Below the pieces are notes generated by a model. That model made no database searches and was not told the DNA's origin. It was given only the letters and a program-made list of their open reading frames with translations. From the NCBI RefSeq assembly GCF_016909125.1, contig NZ_JAFBFD010000005.1, positions 17,260 to 81,259 of the forward strand: 64,000 nt of DNA, read 5' to 3'. This document shows, in pieces, positions 21,302 through 31,666 of this stretch. This stretch comes from Enterococcus lemanii (GTDB lineage: Bacteria; Bacillota; Bacilli; Lactobacillales; Enterococcaceae). A program made the translations under genes and the position numbers. Within the stretch, counting starts at the first letter, position 1. Each line of letters begins with the position of its first letter.

Positions 21302-22120
21302 TCATAATTGATTGGATAAAATAAATAAAACAACAAAATAACAACAGGAACCTAGTAAAAAGTAACCATCTCGGCTTTTGAAGGAAAGATGATTTAATTT
21401 CATCTGTCGAACAGCTTTATTTTCTAAAGCGCGATGAAATCCTTTTATCTCTAACACTTCAACCGTCGTTCGACTTCTTTTCGCCATATTTAACATTAAA
21501 GGATAAAAAGCTTGTATCATAATTTTTAATTGATAAAAAATACGTTGGCTTTTCCCTTTCAAGCCGGTTCCATTCGGTCGAATACCTCGAATTTTATAAG
21601 ATAATAAAATCATCTGATACTCTTCCATTAAAATTGGTAAAATGCGATAGGAAAAAGAAAAGCCAAAAGAAAATTTTTCTGGTAAGCCAATAGCCATTAA
21701 GCCACTAGCTAATTTATCTGGGTCCATCCCGGCAAATGCGCAAATAGCTGCAAGTGAAACAACCGCTATTTTTAAAGTTAATCGGAGTAAAGGAAAGATA
21801 CTTTCCCAACCACCTCCAAAAAACAAAGTAAATACAAATAAAAAACCCGTTTGAGAAAATATACCTAAACAAAAAATAAATAACACCAAAGGCACTGTAT
21901 CAGCTATTTTCGTTAAAACTGCCACAAATAAAAACAATCCAAACAAAACAACCATATCGGAAACAAACCACGGAAGCAAGCCAAAAATAATATACCAAAC
22001 AAACATTGTTCGCGGATCTAAACGTGCAATAAAATTCCCATTACGTCCATAAGCATTTTTTAAAACTTGGCTCTTAATAAAATCCATGTTTATTTTTTCA
22101 ATAAAACGACTATTTTCCAA
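21302..22120 (-). CDS. ECF transporter transmembrane T component
   Basis: This 272-residue membrane protein carries the EcfT family features: N-terminal hydrophobic segments, FSFSYRILPILMEEYQMI, and the coupling-helix arginine motifs (IRGIRPNG near 182 and KRSRTTVEVLEIKGF near 215). The T subunit links the ATPase to the substrate-binding S protein. It starts four bases after the ATPase gene (TTG start). Because it lies in a dedicated S-A-T cassette, it probably serves a group I ECF transporter rather than the shared EcfAAT module. Confidence 0.9.
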   Translation of the reverse strand: MENSRFIEKINMDFIKSQVLKNAYGRNGNFIARLDPRTMFVWYIIFGLLPWFVSDMVVLFGLFLFVAVLTKIADTVPLVLFIFCLGIFSQTGFLFVFTLFFGGGWESIFPLLRLTLKIAVVSLAAICAFAGMDPDKLASGLMAIGLPEKFSFGFSFSYRILPILMEEYQMILLSYKIRGIRPNGTGLKGKSQRIFYQLKIMIQAFYPLMLNMAKRSRTTVEVLEIKGFHRALENKAVRQMKLNHLSFKSRDGYFLLGSCCYFVVLFILSNQL

Positions 22121-22123
22121 TTT

Positions 22124-23815
22124 TCACTTTACCTCCTCTAAGCAATCCATCCATTGAGGAATTGAAAAAATCGCATCTGATCCTAATTTTCGACTTAAAG
22201 CAACTAATTCAGGTATTTGAATTCCTGCTTGCTTTAGTAGTATTGGATTATTAAATACTTCTTCTCGCGTACCATCCCCAACAATTTGTCCGTTGTTCAT
22301 TACGATAATTCGTTCCGCCCATTCACAAACTAGCTGCATGTCGTGGGTTGCAATAACAATCGTCTCAATTGCAGTTGTCAAAGATTTTAACGTTTGTGTA
22401 ATTTTTTTTCGAGTCGCTAAATCTAAACTTGCCGTTGGTTCATCTAACAATAAACATGTTGGTTCCAATGAAATACCAATTGCAAGTGACGCACGCCGCA
22501 TCTGCCCACCACTAAGCAAACGACCATCGCGATTTCTAATTTCAATCAAATCAAATTGCTCTAATAAGCGTTGGGTTCTTTTCTTATAATCTTTCACACC
22601 ACGTGCTTTTAAAGAAAAGGCAATGTCTTTTTCAATGGAATCTTCAATAAACATGTTTTCTGCATTTTGATACACATAGCCAATTCGTTCAGCAATTTCT
22701 TCTGTTTTCATTTGTAAACCATCTAACTGATCCAGTATCATTTGTCCTTGTGTCGGTTTGATTAAACCAACGCACAACTTCATTAAACTAGATTTTCCAG
22801 CACCATTATTGCCAATAATCGCTATTTTTTCACCTTGACGAATCGTTAAATCTAACTGATCGATTACTTTTTTTGGTTGCTCATTAATTCGTGGATATGT
22901 GATTGTCATTTTTTTAAACTCAATAAAAGGCATTCGTCGTTTGGATTGGTCTAAAGGAGCTTTTGAAGGACTGCTCGAGTACAATGAAACGCCCGACATA
23001 AAATCAAGTGCTTCCGTTTGATTAATTGGTAATAGTCGCGACTTTTGATGCCCTTTTTTAATCATTTCATGAGCTAGTAGGGTCACTTGCGGCGGATAAA
23101 CACCTGCATTTATCAATTCTTCAACCTTTTGCAAAGCCATTTTCGTCGGTAAAAACCAAGAAATTTGTTTTTCTTTCATCAATAAAACAGAGTCACAATA
23201 ACGACCAATAAATTCAGAATTGTGTTCAATCACCAAAATTGTTTTGCCTAATTTTTGATTTAGATAAGCAAGATTTTCGTATATTTTATTGGCATGAAAT
23301 GGATCTAATTGAGCAACAGGTTCATCTAGAACAATGATTTCTGGTGCCATCACCAAAACGCCTGCTAAGGCTAATAAATGCTTTTGTCCACCGGATAATT
23401 GCCAAACATATTCATCTGCCAAGTGTGCTAAATCTAATGTCGCTAGAACTTCTAACGTCATTGCTTCGTAGTTTTTTTCGCCTTCATTTAATAATCCATA
23501 AGAGGCGTCATCTAGGACTTTTGGTCGAATGATTTGATTTTCAAAATCTTGATAGACATACCCGATTTTTTTAGCGATGGTAGCCGGGCTCTTTTGACGA
23601 ATTTCTTCCCCTTCTAAAAAAATCGCTCCTGTTAAATCCCCATCAATAAAATGAGGGATGATTCCATTTAACAACTTACAAAAAGTTGACTTTCCAGCAC
23701 CGTTATCGCCCACAATTGCTACAAAAGAACCTTTCGGGATAGATACTGTCAAATCATTCAAGGCTTTATTGGGGGCATCAGCATAAGTAAAACTAACATT
23801 TTTTAACTTTATCAT
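22124..23815 (-). CDS. ECF transporter fused double ATPase (A-A')
   Basis: The 563-residue protein contains two complete ABC ATPase domains. The first has Walker A GDNGAGKST near 36, signature QLSGGQKHLLALAG near 138 and IIVLDEP. The second has GNNGAGKSS near 336, LLSGGQMRRASLA near 435 and CLLLDEP. A linker of about 60 residues separates them. Its ATG shares one base with the S gene stop. Fused ATPases of this kind drive dedicated ECF vitamin or metal transporters. Confidence 0.93.
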   Translation of the reverse strand: MIKLKNVSFTYADAPNKALNDLTVSIPKGSFVAIVGDNGAGKSTFCKLLNGIIPHFIDGDLTGAIFLEGEEIRQKSPATIAKKIGYVYQDFENQIIRPKVLDDASYGLLNEGEKNYEAMTLEVLATLDLAHLADEYVWQLSGGQKHLLALAGVLVMAPEIIVLDEPVAQLDPFHANKIYENLAYLNQKLGKTILVIEHNSEFIGRYCDSVLLMKEKQISWFLPTKMALQKVEELINAGVYPPQVTLLAHEMIKKGHQKSRLLPINQTEALDFMSGVSLYSSSPSKAPLDQSKRRMPFIEFKKMTITYPRINEQPKKVIDQLDLTIRQGEKIAIIGNNGAGKSSLMKLCVGLIKPTQGQMILDQLDGLQMKTEEIAERIGYVYQNAENMFIEDSIEKDIAFSLKARGVKDYKKRTQRLLEQFDLIEIRNRDGRLLSGGQMRRASLAIGISLEPTCLLLDEPTASLDLATRKKITQTLKSLTTAIETIVIATHDMQLVCEWAERIIVMNNGQIVGDGTREEVFNNPILLKQAGIQIPELVALSRKLGSDAIFSIPQWMDCLEEVK

Positions 23816-24672
23816 CAGGCTTCCTCTTCACGAAGTTTATTATTTTCTTTTAATTTAACGACTAAAAATAAGACAATCGCAAGGGCAACCAATATTCCTA
23901 CCGCATAAGCTAAAATACTTTCAGCCCACGACGCCTCAAAGCTAATGAGCTCAACACCGACCGTCGAAGCTAACTCCATCGTGGTCGCAATGGCCATCAA
24001 AAGAGCACTCAAAATCAAAAACTTACCTGTCATCACTTCTTTTATCGTTGGGCGTAGTTGTGGCGTACGTTTACGAACACCTAATAAAGGTTCAATTTTA
24101 CCGTATAAACGCGGCACTAGATACAAAGTTGGTAATACACAAAATAAAATACCTGAAAATAAAATATCATTTAATGCACTAAATAACTCAACAAAAACAA
24201 CTGATTGCGGTAGACCAGTAACTACCTCAAAATCTTCAACTGCTAAAACGACTTTTAAAATATCAACGACTGCCCCTAAAATTTGATGAATAGCAATCCC
24301 TGTGATCGATGCAACAGCTACTTGTCGCTTATTTAAAGGATTCTTCACTAACATCCCAGCCACATAAATTCCTAAAGAAAACAAAATGAACTTTTCTACT
24401 TCACTAAGTCCACTAAATTGCCCTAACATAATTTCGCTAAAAACAACCTCCCCTGTTGCGGCACCGATAGCGGCAGAAAATGGATCAAATAAAATCGCTA
24501 AAGTTAACGGAATAAACGCAAAATATTCCACCGAAAATTCAATTACGCCTAAATGGATCGAGGGGATCAATTCTGTAAAGAGTGTTGCAAGTCCATACAA
24601 AGACATTGATAAGACAAAAACCATCATTTTTTTTGACTGACTCAGTTGATAAACTTCTTTTGATTCAAACAT
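23815..24672 (-). CDS. Probable ECF transporter S component (substrate unknown)
   Basis: This 285-residue protein has about seven to eight hydrophobic segments and a charged C-terminus (KLKENNKLREEEA). Position directly before a fused ECF ATPase and a T component is the main evidence that it is the substrate-binding subunit. AAGGAGG eight bases before the ATG at 24672 sets the start; a start 28 codons earlier is rejected. It is longer than typical S proteins (about 190), so it may carry extra segments. No riboswitch is seen upstream, so the ligand cannot be guessed. Confidence 0.7.
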   Translation of the reverse strand: MFESKEVYQLSQSKKMMVFVLSMSLYGLATLFTELIPSIHLGVIEFSVEYFAFIPLTLAILFDPFSAAIGAATGEVVFSEIMLGQFSGLSEVEKFILFSLGIYVAGMLVKNPLNKRQVAVASITGIAIHQILGAVVDILKVVLAVEDFEVVTGLPQSVVFVELFSALNDILFSGILFCVLPTLYLVPRLYGKIEPLLGVRKRTPQLRPTIKEVMTGKFLILSALLMAIATTMELASTVGVELISFEASWAESILAYAVGILVALAIVLFLVVKLKENNKLREEEA

Positions 24673-24823
24673 TCTTAATTCCTCCTTTTTAATAAACTCA
24701 TCATATAAAACGATTGTTAATGTCCCACGTATTTTAAGTAAATTACCCGTAAACATTTTTATGATAGTTGTTAAGAATTCGATTTTATTAACTTTAATGG
24801 ATCCATTCGTACTATATCACGCT

Positions 24824-24858
24824 AAAAAAACTGCCTCTCCCGTAGGATAGACAGTTTT
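24824..24858 (-). terminator. Terminator of the gal operon
   Basis: ACTGTCT/AGGCAGT pairs across a structured loop, with AAAAA before and seven T after on the minus strand, directly after the galR stop. Confidence 0.8.
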
Positions 24859-24863
24859 TATCG

Positions 24864-25871
<1,008 letters not shown>

Positions 25872-27356
25872 TTATAGACTTGCTACAAAAGCATGAAACG
25901 CTGCTTGACCTGCTTGATTGCGTTTAAAGACACCGGCATCTTCTAAGACACGTGCAAAAATCAAGCCCACTTCTTCTTGAACAATTTTTTTGACATTTTC
26001 TTTGGTGAATGCGTATTTCTCTTGCATTGTTTGTGCCCAAGGTAAATGATAATTCGCCATCGCATTCGTTTCATCTAGAAGATATTTTTCCACTTCAACT
26101 AATTCTTTTGCTAGGCGAGGAGGCAAGACAGCTAAGCCCATCACTTCAATTAAGCCGATGTTCTCTTTTTTAATGTGTTGCACGTCTTGATGTGGATGGA
26201 AAATGCCATCTGGATGTTCTTCTGAGACATTATTATCACGCAATACTAAATCCATTTCAAACAACTCGCCACGACGACGAGCAATTGGCGTGATCGTATG
26301 ATGCGGTGTGCCATCTTCACTATAAGCTTGAATCGAAAGCTCTGGCACCGAATAGTTTTGCCATTTTGCTAAAATCATTTCAGCTGCATCGACTAATGCT
26401 TTTTGATTGATGCTTTGCAAACGAATGACCGACATTGGCCAATTCACAATCCCTGCTTGTACACTTGAAAACCCAGGAATATTAAAAGAATGTTCAATTG
26501 GAGCTTTGGCCATTGCAAAATCATAGCGCCCCCCTTGATAATGATCATGCGATAAAATCGAGCCACCAACAATTGGCAAATCAGCATTAGAACCCACAAA
26601 ATAATGTGGTAAGACTTCAACGATTTTAATTAAGCGTTCAAATGTCGCTCGATTGATCTTCATCGGACGATGCTCTTCCGATAAGATAATACAATGCTCG
26701 TTGTAATAAGCATAAGGTGAATATTGAAATCCCCAAGCTTGGCCATCTAAATTCATGCGAATAATCCGATGATTCGTCCGCGCAGGATAATTCATGCGCC
26801 CTTGATAACCTTCATTTTCCATACAAAGCATACATTTAGGATAATTCACACTTGCGAGATTCTTTTGGGCCGCAATTTCTTTCGGATCTTTTTCTGGTTT
26901 TGATAAATTAATCGTAATATCTAACGCGCCATATTGTGTTTCAATTGGAAAAACAATATTTTTAGCAATTGCACGTGTTTTGATATAGTCATTTCTTTGA
27001 CACAATTCAAAAAAGTAATCCGTTGCTTGTTGCGGGCTTTTTTCATAGTGCTGGGCAAAAAAGGCATTCACAACAGAAGGAGGAGGCGTTAAGAAATCCA
27101 TCAGTTCTGCTTCTAAAATTTCGATTTCGGCTTGCGTATCGCCAATCACTTGGTTTTCTTGTGCTCTGATAATTAATTGATCCATTAAATTAATTGGTAA
27201 AGTCGTTAAAGGTAAAACAGATACTTCCTCAGCTAAAGAGTCTTCACCAATTATAGCTAAAATACGATTTTGAACATATAAACGGTCCATTTCCATCCAA
27301 CCACCAGCTTGAATCGCTGCTGTGGTAAAGTCTACAATCACTTGACTTATTGTCAT
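25872..27356 (-). CDS. galT: Galactose-1-phosphate uridylyltransferase, Gram-positive (type 2)
   Basis: GalT exchanges galactose-1-P with UDP-glucose. The protein is about 494 residues, the long Firmicutes form unrelated in layout to E. coli GalT. Motifs include YPARTNHRIIRMNL, the nucleophile region GGSILSHDHYQGG (about 290) with its histidines, and HPHQDVQHIKKENIGLIEVMG. The start was set at the ATG at 27356, 11 bases after the galE stop, preceded by AGGGG; a longer frame start would overlap galE by about 40 bases. Confidence 0.95.
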   Translation of the reverse strand: MTISQVIVDFTTAAIQAGGWMEMDRLYVQNRILAIIGEDSLAEEVSVLPLTTLPINLMDQLIIRAQENQVIGDTQAEIEILEAELMDFLTPPPSVVNAFFAQHYEKSPQQATDYFFELCQRNDYIKTRAIAKNIVFPIETQYGALDITINLSKPEKDPKEIAAQKNLASVNYPKCMLCMENEGYQGRMNYPARTNHRIIRMNLDGQAWGFQYSPYAYYNEHCIILSEEHRPMKINRATFERLIKIVEVLPHYFVGSNADLPIVGGSILSHDHYQGGRYDFAMAKAPIEHSFNIPGFSSVQAGIVNWPMSVIRLQSINQKALVDAAEMILAKWQNYSVPELSIQAYSEDGTPHHTITPIARRRGELFEMDLVLRDNNVSEEHPDGIFHPHQDVQHIKKENIGLIEVMGLAVLPPRLAKELVEVEKYLLDETNAMANYHLPWAQTMQEKYAFTKENVKKIVQEEVGLIFARVLEDAGVFKRNQAGQAAFHAFVASL

Positions 27357-27367
27357 TTTAACAACCC

Positions 27368-28357
27368 CTAATCTGCATAACCACTTGGATGGCTGACATG
27401 CCAATTCCAAGCTGTTTCAATAATTTTTTTCACATCCGTGTAGACCGGTTGCCACCCTAAAATTTCTTTCGCTTTTTGACTTGAAGCGACTAAAGAACCC
27501 GGATCACCCGCTCTTCTTGGTGCTATCATTGCCGGAATTTCTTTGCCTGTAACGTCACGAGCTGCTTCTAGCATTTCTTTCACTGAATAACCATTGTTTG
27601 ACCCTAAATTAAAGACATCACTTTTATTTCCAGCTTTTAAATACTCAAGCGCTAGAATGTGAGCCGCAATTAAATCTTCAACATGCACATAGTCACGAAT
27701 ACAAGTGCCATCTGGTGTGTCGTAGTCATCACCAAAAATTGAGAGCGCCTCTCTTTGCCCTAGAGCAACTTGTAAAATAATTGGAACAAGATGGGTTTCT
27801 GGCGTGTGGTCTTCCCCGATTGAGGCATCACTTTTAGCACCGGCAACATTGAAGTAACGCAAAGCCACAAACTTCATACCATAAGCTTCGTCACACCACT
27901 TCATCATTTTCTCCATCATTAATTTACTTTCACCGTAAGGATTCTTTGGATTCGTTGGTGTTGTTTCGACAATCGGATTTTCTTTAGGCTCACCATATGT
28001 CGCTGCTGTCGAAGAAAAAACGATATGTTTCACGTCATATTCTTGCATAACTTCCAATAAAATTTGCATCCCATAAACATTATTATTAAAATATTTTAAC
28101 GGTTTTTCAACAGATTCACCAACTAAAGAGCTCGCAGCAAAGTGCATGACCCCTTCAATTTTTTCTTGTTTAAAGACTTCTTGAACAAACGATTTATCCC
28201 GTACATCCCCTTCATAAAATGTTGCTTGTGGATGTACCGCTTGACGGTGTCCGGTCAATAAATTATCAATGACAACTACTTTATACCCTTTTGTTATTAA
28301 CTGGTCTACCGCATGTGAACCAATATAACCAGCTCCACCTAGTACTAAAATTGACAT
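27368..28357 (-). CDS. galE: UDP-glucose 4-epimerase
   Basis: This 329-residue short-chain dehydrogenase-like enzyme interconverts UDP-galactose and UDP-glucose. The NAD-binding [14 protein letters not shown] is at 7-20, the catalytic YxxxK is [10 protein letters not shown] near 148-152 with upstream [10 protein letters not shown], and RYFNVAGA follows. AAAGGAG precedes the ATG. It lies 22 bases after galK. Confidence 0.97.
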   Translation of the reverse strand: MSILVLGGAGYIGSHAVDQLITKGYKVVVIDNLLTGHRQAVHPQATFYEGDVRDKSFVQEVFKQEKIEGVMHFAASSLVGESVEKPLKYFNNNVYGMQILLEVMQEYDVKHIVFSSTAATYGEPKENPIVETTPTNPKNPYGESKLMMEKMMKWCDEAYGMKFVALRYFNVAGAKSDASIGEDHTPETHLVPIILQVALGQREALSIFGDDYDTPDGTCIRDYVHVEDLIAAHILALEYLKAGNKSDVFNLGSNNGYSVKEMLEAARDVTGKEIPAMIAPRRAGDPGSLVASSQKAKEILGWQPVYTDVKKIIETAWNWHVSHPSGYAD

Positions 28358-28379
28358 GAAACCACTCCTTTGATCGTTT

Positions 28380-29543
28380 TTAAGCTAATTTGCGTGCCCC
28401 ATCATCAATACTCGCTTGATAAATGTCAGTCGCATAACCAATTTTCTCTAAGTATTGTTTAGAAACATTTGCGACAAAATCTTCCCAATCACTTGCTTTG
28501 ACCAGTGCAATCGCACATCCACCAAAACCAGCTCCCGTCATACGGGCCCCTAGTACACTTGGATGAGCTTGAGCGGCTGCGACAAGTGTATCTAATTCAA
28601 TCCCTGTTACTTCATAATCCTCTTTTAAAGAAGCGTGAGAAGCGTTTAACAATTGACCAAATGCGACTAAATCGCCGGCTTGCAAGGCTTCTTTTGCTTT
28701 TAGTGTTCGTTGATTTTCCGTTACCGCATGTTTTGCCCGTTTCACTAAAGTTTCATCAGCAATTAAATTGGTATGTGCAAAAAATGTTGCTTCATCGAGT
28801 TGACCGAGCGTTTGAATGGCTAATTCACTTTGCAAACGACGAAGTGCTTCTTCACATTCACTGCGACGCTCATTGTATTTAGAATCAGCTAACTCCCGAC
28901 GTTTATTTGTATTCATGATTGCAACCACGTACTCCCCAAATTCAGCAGGCACCACCTCATATTCAAGTGTATTCGTATCCAAAAGTAGGGCATGGTCTTT
29001 TTGGCCCATTCCAATCGCAAATTGATCCATGATACCTGAATTTACCCCAATAAATTCATTTTCAACTTTTTTACCTGTTTTAACTAAGTCTAACATTGCA
29101 ACCTCTAAGTCATATAAATCACGTAGAATAACACCTGTTAAAAGTTCAATCGAAGCCGACGAAGAAAGACCTGCTCCATTTGGAATGTTGCCATAATAAA
29201 CAACTTCAAATCCTTGCTCAATAGGGTAACCGGCTTCTTTTAAGAAACGCACCATGCCTTTAGGATAGTTCGTCCAGTCATGTGCTTTATCATAATCTAA
29301 ATTGCTTAAGTCAAATTCAATAATCCCTTTTTCAGGAAAATTTTCAGAATACAAACGAACTTTTTGATCTTCCCGTTTTTTAGCTAAGCCATAAGTTCCA
29401 ATTGTAATGCTCGCAGGAAAAACATAGCCCCCATTATAATCTGTATGTTCTCCAATTAAATTAATTCTTCCTGGTGCAAAATACTCACCTGTTGCTTCCT
29501 CACCAAATTTTTCTACAAAAATACGTTTTAAGTCTTTTTCCAT
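28380..29543 (-). CDS. galK: Galactokinase
   Basis: This GHMP kinase (387 residues) phosphorylates galactose at C1. Signatures are [17 protein letters not shown] near 23-39, the phosphate-binding [13 protein letters not shown] near 122, and [13 protein letters not shown] near 340. The ATG at 29543 is chosen because AGGAG lies eight bases upstream; an earlier in-frame start adds 21 non-family residues. It is the first gene of galKETR. Confidence 0.97.
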   Translation of the reverse strand: MEKDLKRIFVEKFGEEATGEYFAPGRINLIGEHTDYNGGYVFPASITIGTYGLAKKREDQKVRLYSENFPEKGIIEFDLSNLDYDKAHDWTNYPKGMVRFLKEAGYPIEQGFEVVYYGNIPNGAGLSSSASIELLTGVILRDLYDLEVAMLDLVKTGKKVENEFIGVNSGIMDQFAIGMGQKDHALLLDTNTLEYEVVPAEFGEYVVAIMNTNKRRELADSKYNERRSECEEALRRLQSELAIQTLGQLDEATFFAHTNLIADETLVKRAKHAVTENQRTLKAKEALQAGDLVAFGQLLNASHASLKEDYEVTGIELDTLVAAAQAHPSVLGARMTGAGFGGCAIALVKASDWEDFVANVSKQYLEKIGYATDIYQASIDDGARKLA

Positions 29544-29577
29544 CTCCGTCACTCCTTTTATTTTCGTTAGTAAATAT

Positions 29578-29606
29578 ATTGTAAAACATTTAGTAAAATA
29601 TTTCAA
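29578..29606 (-). promoter_or_regulatory. gal operon promoter with candidate GalR boxes and cre-like site
   Basis: On the minus strand -35 TTGAAA and -10 TACAAT are 17 bases apart. TTTACTAA occurs twice: inside the spacer and just downstream of the -10, fitting a repressor operator. At 29616-29630 a cre-like element matches the catabolite-control consensus with about two mismatches (inference). Confidence 0.7.
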
Positions 29607-29701
29607 TAGTTTTTATTTAATCGTTTTCGTGGTTTTCTCTTTTCAAATAGCAACAATTGCTTCATAATAAGAATAGATAACTAAAGTGAGGTGAAAGAAC
29701 A

Positions 29702-29869
29702 ATGAAAAAATTCGTATCTGGTTTCGTCGTTGGTTCTTTAATTACAACTGCAACAACCGTTTGTTTATTAGCGACAATTAAAAAAACGGTGATTGATCCG
29801 TTGGATGAAAAAGACGCCATGTTTGAAGAAAGTCGTAAAAAAGCAAATCGTAAAAGTTTTGCCCGCTAG
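29702..29869 (+). CDS. DUF3042 family small membrane-anchored protein
   Basis: A 55-residue protein: an N-terminal hydrophobic segment (about 4-24, GFVVGSLITTATTVCLLA) is followed by an acidic then basic tail ending in RKKANRKSFAR. This pattern and length match DUF3042 of lactic acid bacteria as I remember it. GTGAGG lies upstream of the ATG. It is monocistronic, divergent from galK and convergent with the rhodanese gene. Function unknown. Confidence 0.8.
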   Translation: MKKFVSGFVVGSLITTATTVCLLATIKKTVIDPLDEKDAMFEESRKKANRKSFAR

Positions 29870-29874
29870 TAAGC

Positions 29875-29918
29875 CAAAAAAACCTTTGAAGAATGACGCA
29901 TTCTCCAAAGGTTTTTTT
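29875..29918. terminator. Bidirectional intrinsic terminator
   Basis: AAAAAACCTTTG, AAGAATG, CATTCT and CAAAGGTTTTTTT form a two-part stem with a three-base loop. It serves the DUF3042 gene (+) and the rhodanese gene (-). Confidence 0.9.
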
Positions 29919-29924
29919 ATCATC

Positions 29925-30320
29925 TTATTTTGCTTTTGTTTTACCAGTCCAATCCTGGTAACCACCTTTTAAAACATAGATATCCGTAAAACCATTTTTC
30001 TTTAATTTTGACGCCGCACGCACACTTAATGTTTTCGTTTGGTCATACAAATAAATCGGTTGATCTTTACGCAAACCATTCATCGATTGTGCAAAAACTG
30101 TAAAAGGAATATTGCGTGCGCCTAAAATATGGCCCGCATTAAAATCATCCTTTTCGCGTACATCAATAACTTGAGCTTTACGCATGCCTTCTTTGAACTC
30201 TTCTTCGGTTAGAACTTTAGCAGAACGCTTGCCCATGATGTAATAAAACAACCAGTTCAAACCAATCAATAACAATACTGAAGCTAAAAATAAATTTAAC
30301 CATAAAAGAAATTTACCCAT
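29925..30320 (-). CDS. Membrane-anchored rhodanese-like protein lacking the catalytic cysteine
   Basis: The 131-residue protein has an N-terminal membrane helix (about 5-28) and one rhodanese domain: VIDVREKDDFNAGHILGARNIP, then YLYDQTKTLSVRAASKLKKNGF and VLKGGYQDW. In active rhodaneses the loop after the central strand begins with cysteine; here it is aspartate (YDQTK), so sulfur transfer is unlikely. It follows glucokinase by 15 bases, the same neighbourhood as in enterococci and Bacillus (YqgQ-glcK). Role unknown. Confidence 0.9.
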   Translation of the reverse strand: MGKFLLWLNLFLASVLLLIGLNWLFYYIMGKRSAKVLTEEEFKEGMRKAQVIDVREKDDFNAGHILGARNIPFTVFAQSMNGLRKDQPIYLYDQTKTLSVRAASKLKKNGFTDIYVLKGGYQDWTGKTKAK

Positions 30321-30335
30321 TTAATGACGACTCCT

Positions 30336-31304
30336 CTAATCTAAAAACTGCATAGCTAATGATGAAGCACCAATTACGCCTGCATCATTGCCTAGTTCTG
30401 CTAATTTAATTTTTGTGCTTTGGTTAACTTGCGGGAAAGTAAATTGGAAGAAGTATTTTTCAACACGACTACGTAAAAATTCTCCAGCTGCACTTACCCC
30501 ACCACCTAAAACAATGCTTGATGGATTCAACGTATTGCCTAAATTTCCACAAGCTAAACCTAAATAAAAACAAACTTTATCGACAACCATTAAAGCAAAA
30601 TCATCGTTTTCTTGCGCTAACTCAAAAACGTCTTTACTTGAAATATCTTGCCCGTCATCTAAACGACGCTTTAATTCAGAATCGCCTGCATACTCTTCGG
30701 CTAAGTGACGCGCCACTCGCACAACACCCGTCGCACTTGAGACCGTTTCTAAACAACCAACTTTACCACAAGTACAAGGGAAACCATTTGGGTCAACCGT
30801 AATATGGCCAATTTCACCCGCACAACCTGCCACCCCATGAAGCAACAAGTTTTCCATGATAATTCCGCCACCAACACCAGTACCTAAAGTAATAAAGATG
30901 ACATCAGGATTATTTTCCCCGGCACCTTTCCAACGTTCACCCAAAGCAGCGACGTTCGCATCATTATCCATCGCAAACTTAATTCCTGTTCCGGCTTCAA
31001 TTTGATCACGAACCGGTTGCAATGTTTTCCAATTTAAATTATAAGCGCCAATTACAGTACCATTTTCACGATCAACACTTCCAGGTGTCCCCATGCCAAT
31101 GCCAATAAAGTCTTCTGCTTTTAATCCATATAATTCTAAATGATGATTCACTGAAGCAATAATATCTGGCACAATATGTGAACCCTCATCCAAAATATTC
31201 GTTTCAATACTCCATTTTTGCTGAATTTCGCCTTCTTTAGTTAAAATGGCGAACTTCACTGTTGTCCCACCTAAATCAATTCCAATTAACTTTTTTTCTG
31301 ACAT
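30336..31304 (-). CDS. glcK: ROK family glucokinase
   Basis: The 322-residue enzyme phosphorylates glucose with ATP. It has the N-terminal phosphate loop IGIDLGGTTVKFAIL, the catalytic DNDANVAALGE near 104, GTGVGGGII near 137, and the ROK zinc motif CTCGKVGCLE near 175-184. GGAGGAAA precedes the ATG, two bases after yqgQ, so they are cotranscribed. Confidence 0.96.
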   Translation of the reverse strand: MSEKKLIGIDLGGTTVKFAILTKEGEIQQKWSIETNILDEGSHIVPDIIASVNHHLELYGLKAEDFIGIGMGTPGSVDRENGTVIGAYNLNWKTLQPVRDQIEAGTGIKFAMDNDANVAALGERWKGAGENNPDVIFITLGTGVGGGIIMENLLLHGVAGCAGEIGHITVDPNGFPCTCGKVGCLETVSSATGVVRVARHLAEEYAGDSELKRRLDDGQDISSKDVFELAQENDDFALMVVDKVCFYLGLACGNLGNTLNPSSIVLGGGVSAAGEFLRSRVEKYFFQFTFPQVNQSTKIKLAELGNDAGVIGASSLAMQFLD

Positions 31305-31306
31305 TG

Positions 31307-31513
31307 TTACTTTTCCTCCCGACTAAGCTCAATTTGATGTTCTCTTTTTAAAATGGTCCATGCTCTAAGATAGGTTTGTTGATCGATTAAACGCCCCTCA
31401 TATAAGTGCTTAACCTCTTGCGACATCATTTCGATATCATAAATTCTTTTGCCAAGATAAATAATAATTCCGAAACGTTTGAGTAGCTGCTGTACGTCAT
31501 ACAAACTTTCCAT
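31307..31513 (-). CDS. yqgQ: YqgQ family protein (DUF910)
   Basis: A 68-residue protein with the family pattern: LYDVQQLLKRFGIIIYLGKRIYD..., then LIDQQTYLRAWTILKREH. YqgQ is a small helical protein found directly before glucokinase in Bacillus and enterococci; its function is not established. Start at ATG with GTAGGAAG upstream. Confidence 0.88.
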   Translation of the reverse strand: MESLYDVQQLLKRFGIIIYLGKRIYDIEMMSQEVKHLYEGRLIDQQTYLRAWTILKREHQIELSREEK

Positions 31514-31530
31514 TTAAAAACACTTCCTAC

Positions 31531-31558
31531 ATTATACTATAATTGTTATTTTTTGAAA
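31531..31558 (-). promoter_or_regulatory. Probable yqgQ-glcK promoter
   Basis: -35 TTTCAA and perfect -10 TATAAT with a 16-base spacer, about 20 bases before the yqgQ start. The gap of 153 bases to the rhomboid gene supports a separate transcript. Confidence 0.6.
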
Positions 31559-31666
31559 CCTAAAATCCGACTTAAACTTTTTATTATGGGTGTCTACTTA
31601 ACAAATCATTTTACCAAAGATAAATTGATTGAATGTTTCTTATCTGTTCTCATATTATTCATTGAT

